From the NCBI GenBank assembly GCA_036583965.1, contig JAZBQD010000063.1, positions 186,001-250,000 of the forward strand: a DNA stretch of 64,000 bases, read 5' to 3'. Both the position numbers and the translations under genes were made by a program. Positions 55,707 through 64,000 of this stretch are shown here, in pieces. This DNA comes from Prunella strophiata (taxonomy: Eukaryota > Chordata > Aves > Passeriformes > Prunellidae). The notes beneath the pieces were generated by a model, which was not told where the DNA came from, ran no database searches, and worked only from the letters and a program-made list of their open reading frames with translations. How positions within the stretch are numbered: position 1 is the stretch's first letter; every line of letters begins with the position of its first letter.

Positions 55707-57492
55707 ATGATGCTCAGCATGCTTACATGGGTTTTATACTTAACTCTCTATATCTTTCCGCACATGGGAAACAACTATCTGCCGCTTGTAATGCTCCTGA
55801 GTAGACCAGGCTATGGTATAAAAATTGCTTTATGGGTTTATTATGCTTATCACATACTAACCTCTGAGGCAATGAATGTCATTCGGAATCTATACTCAAT
55901 CTTGTTTACCTGTCCTAGTCTAGGCTGCTACATCTGGTGTCTCTACAATCGCACCCAGCCCCTGGGGGGAGGGGTAAAAGAGGATTTCTTCCAGCTTTTC
56001 ACGCCTGACACTATAGTACTTGAAGGTATTAAGTTCCCTCTAAATGCCAGGGACAGCATAGGGCTTTTGTTGGTTCTGATTTGTTTTCTCTGCACAGTCT
56101 ACAACACGTTGAGAAACAAAACACTACATGGAATGATGCAGCGTTTTCTCGAGGCAGAGGAAAAACAAAGAAAACAACTTCTGCATAGAATGTCACAGAG
56201 GAGAAAAGGACCAAAACCAAAGCAACAGCGTCCGGGTCTACGCAGACTGTCACAAAGGAGGAAAGGAACAGAAAGCAAAGCACCAGTATCTGTGTCCAGG
56301 CAGAGTGCCACGGAGGAGAAAGAAACCAAAGATACCATCAGCATCTCCACACAGACCATCACTAAACCAGAGCAACCTAAACCAGTAGCAGTTGCTCCCG
56401 TTCAGAAGAAGAAATCAAAGAGCAAATCAGCCCGCATAGAGACTGACGAGGATGCAGCAGGACCTTCACACCCAGTAGAAGAGACAGAGCCAGAAATCAT
56501 CACCCGCTCTCTGTCCCTAGGTGAGATTCGTGACCTGCGGAGGGAAGTCACCCGCCAGGCAAACGAGTCCATCCTGACCTGGCTGCTCCGCCTCTGGGAC
56601 GCTGCAGCCAATGACACCATTCTGGATGGAACCGAGGCCAGGCAACTGGGATCGCTGTCCCGGGAGGTGGTCATTCACCAGGGCATCGGGAAAACCCAAG
56701 AAACTCTCAGCCTCTGGCAGCGACTGCTGACAAGTGTGAAGGAGAGATACCTGTGCAAAGAGGATCTCCAAGTGCACCAAAAAAGATGGAGCACCATGGA
56801 ACAAGGTATCCAATGCCTGAGGGAATTGGCTGTGTTAGAGATTATTTTCTCAGAAGACGAGAGTTTTCTCAAGAGCCCAGATCGTGTCCACTGCACATCA
56901 CAAATGTGGTTGAGATTTTGCACGGCTCGGACCAGAGATGTACTCCCGCTACCTGGCAACGCTGCAATGGAGGGAAGGTGAGGACAGAGTGGGCATCTTG
57001 GCCAATAAACTAAGAATTTATGAGGACACTATTACTGCCCTATTCCGTACCCATGTCTCAGCCGTGGAAACAAGTCTGGCTGAACAAGTCCGGAACCTGA
57101 TTGAGGACCATCAGAGACTAAGAAAGGAACTCAAGGAAGGAATCCATCGCATCTCGCCAGAACCAACAAGAGTCTCTGCCATTAGGAGCCGGCACCACCC
57201 AGCCAGGGAGAGAGGATACTCCCCACGAGGTAACCTCTGGTTCTTCCTTCAGGAGCATGGAGAACATATGAGGAAGTGGGATGGAAAACCCACCTCAGTC
57301 TTAGCAAGCCAGGTACGTGAACTGAAAAGAGGGACATCTAGCACGAGAAACTCTTCCAGAGTCAACACTGCTCCAGTCTCCTGTGCACAGAACTACAGAC
57401 AGCCCAGGAATGATGATATGACTGATCCTCTTGAAGGGACCTCAGGAACCTATTCGCAGGAGGAGAGCAATGTATATGACAACCAGGAATAG
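55707..57492 (+). pseudogene. gag: class III (ERVL-like) gag with membrane-type N-terminus; one frame change
   Basis: First gene after the primer site; ATG at 55707 (context AGCAGCATGATG), the first in a frame that stays open to 56979. N-terminal 135 residues are strongly hydrophobic in several blocks (LSMLTWVLYLTLYIF, IKIALWVYYAYHIL, a CPSLGCYIWCLY block and IGLLLVLICFLCTVY) and include an N-R-T site. Next comes a basic region in which SQRRKG occurs twice about 23 residues apart, then an acidic/basic coiled-coil-like part. The frame changes at about 56930-56980; the second frame (to 57490) continues with another helical stretch (AEQVRNLIEDHQRLRKELKE). There is no CCHC knuckle, as in ERVL/spuma-type Gag. 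A TAG at 57490-57492 separates it from pol in the same frame. The N-terminus is shared with 22111-22470. Role inferred: capsid protein with a membrane-targeting domain. Confidence 0.75.
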
Positions 57493-59760
57493 AGGGGCCC
57501 TGCCTCTAGCCAGGTAGAGGAAAGGGACAATCGGATCTACTGGACTGTGTGGATCCGATGGCCTGGCACATCTGACCCACAAAAATATACGGCTCTAGTT
57601 GACACCGGCGCTCAATGTACCCTGATACCATCAAGGTATGTAGGAGAAAAGTCCATTTCTATTGCTGGAGTAACAGGAGGAACCCAGGAGCTGACTGTGC
57701 TGGAAGCTGAAGTGAGTTTAACTGGGAAAGGATGGCAGAAACACCCCATCGTGACTGGCCCAGAGGCCCCATGCATTCTCGGCATAGACTACCTCCGAAA
57801 TGGATATTTCAAAGACCCAAAAGGGTATCGTTGGGCTTTTGGGATAGCTGCCATAGAGACAGAAGACATCAGGAAACTGAATACCTTGCCTGGTCTATCA
57901 GACGAACCCTCTGCTGTGGGACTGCTGAAAGTTGAGGACCAACAGGTACCAATTGCCACAGCAACAGTACACTGTCGGCAATACCGTACCAACAGAGACT
58001 CTGTGATTCCCATTCATGAGATGATTCAGAAACTGGAGAGCCAAGGAGTGGTCAGCAAGACTCACTCACCTTTGAACAGTCCTATATGGCCAGTGCGTAA
58101 GTCTGACGGAGAATGGAGACTGACAGTGGATTACCGCGGCCTGAATGAGGTCACACCACCACTGAGTGCTGCTGTCCCAGACATGTTGGAGCTTCAATAT
58201 GAGCTGGAATCCAAGGCAGCGAAGTGGTACGCGACCATCGATATTGCCAACGCCTTCTTCTCCATTCCTTTGGCAACAGAGTGCAGGCCCCAGTTTGCCT
58301 TCACCTGGAGGGGCGTGCAGTACACCTGGAACCGACTGCCCCAGGGGTGGAAGCACAGTCCCACCATCTGCCATGGGCTGATCCAGACCGCACTGGAAAA
58401 CGGCGAGGCTCCCGATCATCTGCAGTATATTGATGATATCATTGTATGGGGGAGCACAGCAGGAGAAGTCTTTAAGAAGGGAGAGAGAGTTATCCAGATT
58501 CTCCTGAAAGCTGGTTTTGCCATCAAGCGAAGTAAGGTTAAGGGACCAGCTCAAGAAATTCAGTTTCTAGGAGTCAAGTGGCAAGATGGGCGGCGTCAGA
58601 TTCCCACTGAGGTCATCAATAAGATCACCACGATGTCTCCTCCTACCAGCAAGAAAGAGACACAAGCTTTCCTAGGCGCCATAGGCTTTTGGAGGATGCA
58701 CATTCCCGAGTACAGCCAGATTGTGAGCCCTCTCTACCTGGTCACCCGCAAGAAGAATGATTTCCACTGGGGCCCTGAACAGCAGCAAGCCTTCACCCAG
58801 ATTAAGCAGGAGATCGCTCATGCGGTAGCCCTTGGCCCAGTCAGGACGGGACCAGAGGTGAAGAATGTGCTCTACTCTGCAGCCGGGAATCATGGTCTGT
58901 CCTGGAGCCATTGGCAGAAGGTGCCTGGGGAGACTCGGGGTCGACCACTGGGATTCTGGAGCCGAAGCTATAAAGGATCTGAGGCCAACTACACCCCTAC
59001 AGAGAAAGAAATCCTGGCTGCCTATGAAGGAGTTCAAGCAGCCTCAGAAGTAGTTGGCACCGAAACACAGCTGCTTCTGGCACCCCGACTACCGGTACTG
59101 GGATGGATGTTCAAGGGAAAGGTCCCCTCCACACATCATGCCACTGACACCACATGGAGCAAGTGGATTGCCCTCATTACTCAGCGTGCCCGTATTGGAA
59201 ATACAAATCGCACTGGGATTCTGGAAATTATAACGAACTGGCCTGAGAATGAGACTTTTGGATTGTCCTCTGAAGAAGAAGAGGAGCAAGTGACATGTGC
59301 TGAGGAAGCCCCACCATATAATGAGCTGCCGGAGACTGAAAGACAGTATGCCCTCTTCACTGATGGTTCCTGCCGAATTGTAGGTGCTAACCGGAAATGG
59401 AAAGCTGCAGTATCGAGCCTCACACGACGAGTTGCCCAAGCTACCGAGGGACAAGGTGGTTCCAGTCAGGTCGCAGAGCTTAAAGCTGTCCAGCTGGCTT
59501 TGGACATCGCTGAACGAGAGAAGTGGCCGAGGCTCTATCTCTACACCGACTCATGGATGGTGGCTAATGCTCTGTGGGGATGGCTGGATCGCTGGAAAAA
59601 GGCCAACTGGCAGCGCAGAGGGAAACCCATCTGGGCTGCTGAGATTTGGCAGGACATCGCCACCCGAAGAAAGAGGCTGACCGTAAAGGTTCGACACGTG
59701 GATGCGCACATACCAAAGAGTCGGGCTAATGAAGAACATCACAACAATGAGCAAGTGGAC
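57493..59760 (+). pseudogene. pol: class III ERV pol: protease, RT, RNase H; truncated before integrase
   Basis: One open frame follows the gag stop. Counted from 57547, the protease has DTGA at about 19-22 and ILGIDYLRNGY near 80. RT has VDYRGLNEVT, YATIDIANAFFSIPL, NRLPQGW and the catalytic YIDD at 294-297. The connection includes the LGAIGFWRMHIPEYS block. RNase H has TDGS near 605, the E in ELKAV, TDSWMVANALWG and the VRHVDAH end. YIDD with this RT type is typical of the ERVL group. The frame is intact for over 2.2 kb, but the sequence ends at NNEQVD, just where integrase should start, because another provirus begins at 59761. It is therefore inactive as a transposon but a well-preserved RT. 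Confidence 0.93.
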
Positions 59761-60017
59761 TGATGTTGCGGTGTGTGGTTGGTGGTTAAGTATTTCATAG
59801 ACTTTAATGTTTATCTTATTATATGTTAGATTTTTCCTATGTTCAAAGAATGGTTGGTTCCATGTACCCCTGTTCAGTTTCCCTAATGGTTTCTCCCAAA
59901 AGTTGTTTATCCCATATTTTCCCGCTCTTAATGTGTCCATCCCTATGTCAATCTTCTCCACTCCTCCCCTGTTACTATTCTTATCCCTGCCAGTCCTCCA
60001 AGTCCAGCCCCATCCCG

Positions 60018-60156
60018 GTGTCAGTTATAGTTGGTTACACCCTTTATACCAGAATGTTCTGTGTCAGTTATAGTTGTCACACCCTTTATACCAGAATGTT
60101 CTGTGTCAGTTATAGGTTGTCACACCCTTTATACCAGAATGTTCTGTGTCAGTTAT
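60018..60156 (+). promoter_or_regulatory. U3 tandem repeat, 3.25 copies of 42-43 bp
   Basis: Units at 60018-60060, 60061-60102 and 60103-60145, plus 11 bases of a fourth. Each begins GTGTCAGTTATAG and ends CCAGAATGTTCT, nearly identical. Position upstream of the promoter fits a retroviral enhancer; activity is inference. Confidence 0.85.
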
Positions 60157-60343
60157 GTTCTTCCCCTTTTCCCATTCGGGAATTATGTATGCGCTCCTCC
60201 CTCCTTTCCCTTCATTGGTTTCATGATAATGTGAGTCCACCCTGTACTCCTCCCTGTTATCCCCTGATTGGTTTGTAGGCAGTCCCCTCCCCGGGAGCTG
60301 CCACCTTTCATAAGTTGCTGTAAACCCCTCCTCCGTGGGCTCT

Positions 60344-60494
60344 CTGCCGCGTGGTCCCCTTCGAGATCGCTTCATTGTATCACCTCTGCGCGTCTCCCTC
60401 GGGGGAAGAATAAGGCTCTGCTGCGCGGTCCCCTTCGAGATCGCTATATTGTATCACCTCGGCGCAACCCCCTCGGGGGAAGAATAAAGCTCTC
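60344..60494 (+). promoter_or_regulatory. duplicated promoter/R segment with polyadenylation signals
   Basis: Two ~75-bp copies share GGTCCCCTTCGAGATCGCT, ATTGTATCACCTC and CTCGGGGGAAGAATA. The first has AATAAG (60409-60414), the second AATAAA (60483-60488), so only the second keeps the canonical signal. Confidence 0.8.
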
Positions 60495-60756
60495 GGAACT
60501 GTGCCACCAGAGAGTCCCCTCTCTCGCCTCTGTACCGCTCTGCTTCGACGAGGAACCTCTCCGGGTGCCCACCTTCGGCCAGGCCACGTGGAAGGAGGGG
60601 TTCCAAGCCGTAGGTCGAACCGCTACCCTCAGTCCTAGCCAGAGGGCTCGAGGTGGGGAGCGGCCACACGGTGACGCGCCCTGGAGGAGAAGGGCTGAGC
60701 GGCTAGCTGGTTACGCGGCTCGCTCTTCCTCCCGCGATCCAGGCGCGGCATCAGCT

Positions 60757-60774
60757 TGGCGCCCAACGTGGGGC
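60757..60774 (+). promoter_or_regulatory. primer binding site, tRNA-Lys1,2 type
   Basis: TGGCGCCCAACGTGGGGC, three bases from the LTR end; the same primer class as Mason-Pfizer monkey virus and spumaviruses. Confidence 0.9.
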
Positions 60775-61023
60775 AGCTGGTCAGCTAAACCCCACGGAGA
60801 TACTGCGGCGGAGACCCCTGGAAGGACGGTGCTTCGCGTTCGCAGTTGGCACATCAAGTACTCCCAGTTAAGCCTCTGCTCGTTATAGAGTGCGGCTACT
60901 GGGGGATTAAGAAGACAACCTCCACCACCGGACGGCGCAGATCCTGTGCGAATGTGTGGAGGAACTTCTTAAGGCGGAGCGGACCCTTGCGAGGTTTTTT
61001 TTTTTTTCAGTCAATCGTCTGGT

Positions 61024-61032
61024 CCGGTAAGT
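61024..61032 (+). promoter_or_regulatory. putative major splice donor
   Basis: CCGGTAAGT in the leader, a near-perfect donor (GT at 61027-61028) upstream of gag, where retroviruses splice env mRNA. Confidence 0.6.
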
Positions 61033-61253
61033 TATCCTGGGGGGGGGGGGAGCGCCTGCCTGGGAGGAACAGCGGGCACTGCGAGGGAGGCAGTAGGTCA
61101 GAGGGTGGACTCCCGAGCAAGGGGAGGTATGGGGCCCCACGTGCAGACCCCCTGACCGCTAGGCGATCGAGGACCCTTTTTTTTTAGTTTTTTTTTCCTT
61201 TTACCTCGCAAGTGGGAAGAGGTCGTCTTAGTAGGGAGTCTTAGATTATTAAG

Positions 61254-63173
61254 ATGGGTGCAAGACTCTCTACTAAGCAGAGGGAGGTTTACCTCCAAGT
61301 TGTGGATTCCTTGGTGGGAGGGGGGATGTTATCTGTTAAAAAGTCGGTTGTAAAAAGGTTTGTTCGTTGGATTTTCTTTCACTTTCCCAATACAACTCCG
61401 GAACATGTGCAGTCTGCTAGATTCTGGTGTCTAGTAGGCAACAAGCTCACTGAAAGGTCTGTTGCCGGAGAGAAAAGCAGTGAGAAATTCCTCCATCTGT
61501 TTGTCAAAATGAGAACGTTGACAGCACATGTGAGGGGGAAAGTGGAAGAAAATCTAACCAAACCTTCCCCAGTTTCCCCGGGTTCCCCTTCTCCTACTCC
61601 CTGTGTTCCTGATTCCCTGTGTCCCAAACTGGGTGAATCAGGGGGAGCAAACCATCCAAAGTTGATGCAGGGTACCCCTGAGTTGGCAGACGTCTCCCTG
61701 GCTCCCCATGATTCACTCGGTCCCCTGATTGTCCTAGCAGGACTGATCACCCTGTCAGGACTCCTTCCCTAAACCCCAATCCTTTTACCCCTGATCCTGT
61801 AGGAAAACCCATAGACCAGTGTCAAGATGGCATTTCTTCCCCCGTTTTTCATTCACAAGATGGCGGACGCCACATGGCATGGCCACCATCTTGTGGACCT
61901 CCCCCACCTTCTTCTCCCCATAATCCCTTTGTTTTCCCGCCAATTTCCCCAACCAATCCTTCCCCAGGTTCTGGTCCCTCCTCTTCCTTTCCCACAAAAC
62001 ATTTGGCCCCACCCCTAACTTCTCCTTCAGCTCCTCCTCCTTATTTATTTCACCATCAAGTCCCTGCCCCTTTGGGTGTCCCCTCCTCTTCGGTCCCTCG
62101 TTCCACCCCTCAGCCTTCCGGGAAGCTCCTCCCACATCCGGTTTTCCCACGCTCCTCCTTCCGGTTCTCACGGTCCCGTGGGAACAGGAAGTAATCGGGT
62201 GCAGGGCCAGATGTCAGGGAATGAAAACCCCATCCCATTTGCCGCTCCAGTTTCTTATGATGGTAGGGGAAGGAGGCCTAAATGGTCACCTTTTCCCTAC
62301 CAAAACATCAAAGAACTTTATAAGACTAAGAAGGAGGTCGGTCGGTCCAGTCAGTATTTCAAAGGCCTATTAAGGACCACCATTTCAGCAAACGTCCTCG
62401 TCCCCGGGGACCTAAAAGAAATTTTTTCCAGCTTATGCAGTCCATCTGAGTATAAGCTGTGGGTGAAAGCCTGGCAGGGACACCTAACCAACCTCCTCCC
62501 GTCTCTTTGGGAGAACCCAGAACATGCAAATGATGAAAATGGGAACCCCCTCACCCTTGAACATCTGGCAGGTGAGGGGGACTGGGAATTATCCCGGAAA
62601 CAAGCTGAAAAAATCCCCCCAATCATATTAGATATGATCAAGGCGGCTGCAATAAAAGCTTTCCAACAACTCCCTACTAGAGACCCTCTCCCTAGTTTTG
62701 TCTCCTTGAAACAGAGGGCGGATGAGTCTTTCCTGGACTTTGTGGATCGGGTCCGTGAAGTCATAGAGAAGAAAGTCCCCGATCCTGGGTCCAGTGAAAG
62801 GCTCATTAAGGAGGTAGTAGTGGAGAATGCCAACGAAGAGTGCCGCAGAATTATTGTCAGCCTGCCATCGGCTCCAGCACCATCCTTAGAAACCATCATG
62901 GAGGAGTGTGCGAGGAAAGCCAGGGTACAAACACCACCACCCTTCAAGAAACCGGCAGCCAGGGAGAGAACAGCGGCGGCGATGGAAGAGAGAACACCTG
63001 CTTCAACAACAACAGCTCAAAGGACACCCAGAAACACATTTTGTTTTCATTGTAAACAAATGGGGCACTGGATCCAAAGATGTCCCTACTTGGGACAAGC
63101 TCCCCCATTACCATTCACAAAGGGAGGAGCCGGACTAGGGACAGGGGGAGGAGAAACGACCTCAAAAAACTGA
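61254..63173 (+). pseudogene. gag: betaretrovirus-like gag of provirus 3, two frame changes
   Basis: ATG at 61254 (AAGATGGGTGC) gives MGARLSTKQREVY, a myristoylated-type matrix N-terminus with a basic patch. The matrix frame closes with TAA at 61770-61772. A proline-rich linker is open in the -1-related frame from 61712 to 62192, and the original frame then carries capsid and nucleocapsid to 63170. The capsid has PFPYQNIKELYKTKKE, a major homology region (RADESFLDFVDRVRE, near 62720) and a C-terminal ANEECRRII segment. One zinc knuckle, CFHCKQMGHWIQRC, lies near 63045-63086. Gag ends at TGA 63171-63173, directly behind a frameshift heptamer. The two compensating frame changes around the linker would prevent a full Gag unless they are assembly errors. 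Same family as the fragment at 1979-3345. Confidence 0.88.
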
Positions 63174-63982
63174 AAAAGGAGCGCGACCCTGCCTCGCGCA
63201 AAGACAAAAATGGGGCAGTGTGCGGGGTGGAATATACGGGTAGTCAACATCAAAGTAACAGCTCCTCTAGATCTTTTTTCTTTCAACAGGACTTAATAGA
63301 ACCTTTCAGACTGAGACTCTCACAAGCACTAGTCCTGGACAACACGGACTGGAGAGAAATTGAAGTCGACCTAGATCAAGACGACCACCTTCTTGATCAG
63401 GTCCAATCGTGTTACCGGCGGGGTTGTAAGTACCTTGTCGTCGGGGACACAAAGCACACACCACAAGAGATCGTAATTGCTCCAGGGGTTTTACCACCTA
63501 CCCCAGAGCATCTCGTTCTTATGACACGCTGTGTCCTTCCCCCCCTCTTCCTACCGAGAGGCCAGGTTGTCGCCCAGGCCATACCATCACCACAGAACCT
63601 GTGGGACGACCTAGATCTCTCCATTTATTACAGCAGTGTGGTGGGAGAGGAAAAGCCCCTGATTTGGTGTGGCCTTAAGAGCCAGGGGCACAGAATACAA
63701 CTACAGGGGATGATGGACACAGGGGCAGATGTGACGGTCATCCCACCACACAAATGGCCGTCACAGTGGGAGCTGGAAAACGTGGACTGCAAAGTCCAGG
63801 GTGTAGGGGGTACACAATTGGCCCAAAGATCTAAGAGCATCGTACAAATTATGGGGCCCGACGGGCAATTGGCAAACGTGCGCCCGTTCGTTTTAAATAG
63901 CAGGTTCACTTTGTGGGGGAGAGATTGCATGTCCCAGTGGGGGGCCAAATTGAAGTTACCGGTCCCTCAGGATTTTCGGTAG
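63080..63982 (+). CDS. pro: pro: degenerate dUTPase-like region plus aspartic protease
   Basis: Open -1 frame overlapping the end of gag (codons before the shift at 63170 would not be used). The first ~170 residues show no clear dUTPase motif 1-3 but contain PPLFLPRGQVVAQAIPSP at about 154-171, which resembles the C-terminal motif of retroviral dUTPases (compare IPKGTWIAHL at about 10730). The protease follows: catalytic DTGADVTVIPP at about 213-223, then the C-terminal LWGRDCMSQWG. Betaretroviruses place dUTPase and protease in this order. The frame ends at TAG 63980-63982, preceded by a second possible frameshift heptamer. The frame is intact, so this is the best-preserved gene of the provirus; pol lies beyond the window. 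Confidence 0.82.
   Translation: MSLLGTSSPITIHKGRSRTRDRGRRNDLKKLKKERDPASRKDKNGAVCGVEYTGSQHQSNSSSRSFFFQQDLIEPFRLRLSQALVLDNTDWREIEVDLDQDDHLLDQVQSCYRRGCKYLVVGDTKHTPQEIVIAPGVLPPTPEHLVLMTRCVLPPLFLPRGQVVAQAIPSPQNLWDDLDLSIYYSSVVGEEKPLIWCGLKSQGHRIQLQGMMDTGADVTVIPPHKWPSQWELENVDCKVQGVGGTQLAQRSKSIVQIMGPDGQLANVRPFVLNSRFTLWGRDCMSQWGAKLKLPVPQDFR
63164..63170 (+). promoter_or_regulatory. gag-pro -1 frameshift site
   Basis: A AAA AAC in the correct register (gag codons TCA AAA AAC TGA), immediately before the gag stop. The pro frame is the -1 frame and is open across the site. Confidence 0.85.
63970..63976 (+). promoter_or_regulatory. putative pro-pol -1 frameshift site
   Basis: G GAT TTT in the pro register (CAG GAT TTT CGG TAG), three bases before the stop. 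It shares six of seven bases with GGATTTA, the pro-pol site of mouse mammary tumour virus. The -1 frame is open to the window end. Confidence 0.6.
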
Positions 63983-64000
63983 CGGCCACTGAGACAGAGC

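Larger units (their letters stand above)
59761..60753 (+). repeat. 5' LTR of young betaretrovirus-like provirus 3
   Basis: 993 bp from TGATGTTGCGGTG to GGCGCGGCATCA, with inverted TGATG/CATCA ends. The U3 has tandem repeats (60018-60156) and the promoter/R part has a duplicated segment (60344-60494). The primer site follows after GCT. The left flank is the interrupted class III pol; the right LTR is beyond the window. Confidence 0.9.

Noticed and set aside
57789..59037. minus-strand frames opposite class III pol
   Set aside because: Mirror images of a well-supported pol frame.

Overview
The window looks like a stretch of bird chromosome, most likely from a songbird. It contains several 5'-truncated CR1 LINEs, the dominant LINE of birds, and a very dense layering of endogenous retroviruses (ERVs) and solo LTRs of the kinds found in passerine genomes. 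I recognise no ordinary host gene with exon structure. Such density with no host genes suggests a non-recombining or heterochromatic compartment, for example the female-specific W chromosome or a pericentromere. That placement is inference.

Layout. 1-1885: 3' end of a provirus (broken env, polypurine tract, 3' LTR). 1979-3528: a broken gag of the same family as the provirus at the far right, then an LTR piece. 5195-6296: solo LTR with a 5-bp target-site duplication (TSD). 7290-7995: CR1 piece fused to a betaretrovirus-like provirus (8004-13787) carrying gag, dUTPase-protease, RT, RNase H and integrase but no env. 15.1-17.4 kb: two solo LTRs around a degenerate minisatellite. 18.4-23.5 kb: env tail plus LTR, a class III protease scrap, and one minus-strand CR1 split by an LTR and by an internally deleted class III (ERVL-like) provirus. 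23.6-32 kb: solo LTRs and mostly unrecognised sequence. 32.5-34.35 kb: a CpG-rich block of degenerate repeats ending in a 30-nt C run. 34.4-38.3 kb: class I LTR material, including an LTR with a tRNA-Pro-like primer site. 40.7-46.6 kb: a Ty3/gypsy-like gag remnant split by a solo LTR, a minus-strand class II provirus, and a CR1 that itself holds two solo LTRs. 48.2-53.4 kb: a second and a third copy of that gag-pro remnant. 55115-59760: the most intact class III provirus (LTR, Lys-type primer site, unusual membrane-type Gag, protease-RT-RNase H), cut at the RNase H/integrase boundary by 59761-63982, a young-looking betaretrovirus-like provirus running off the window.

How it works together. 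These are selfish elements in different states of decay; many insertions can be ordered because one interrupts another and leaves a TSD. The right-hand provirus keeps a coherent expression layout: tandem U3 repeats, polyadenylation signal, tRNA-Lys-type primer site, splice donor, myristoylation-type gag start, and two -1 frameshift sites of the pattern known from mouse mammary tumour virus. Its gag is nevertheless broken by two frame changes. The oddest coding feature is the N-terminus of the class III Gag, which has several predicted membrane segments and is shared by a second diverged copy in the window.
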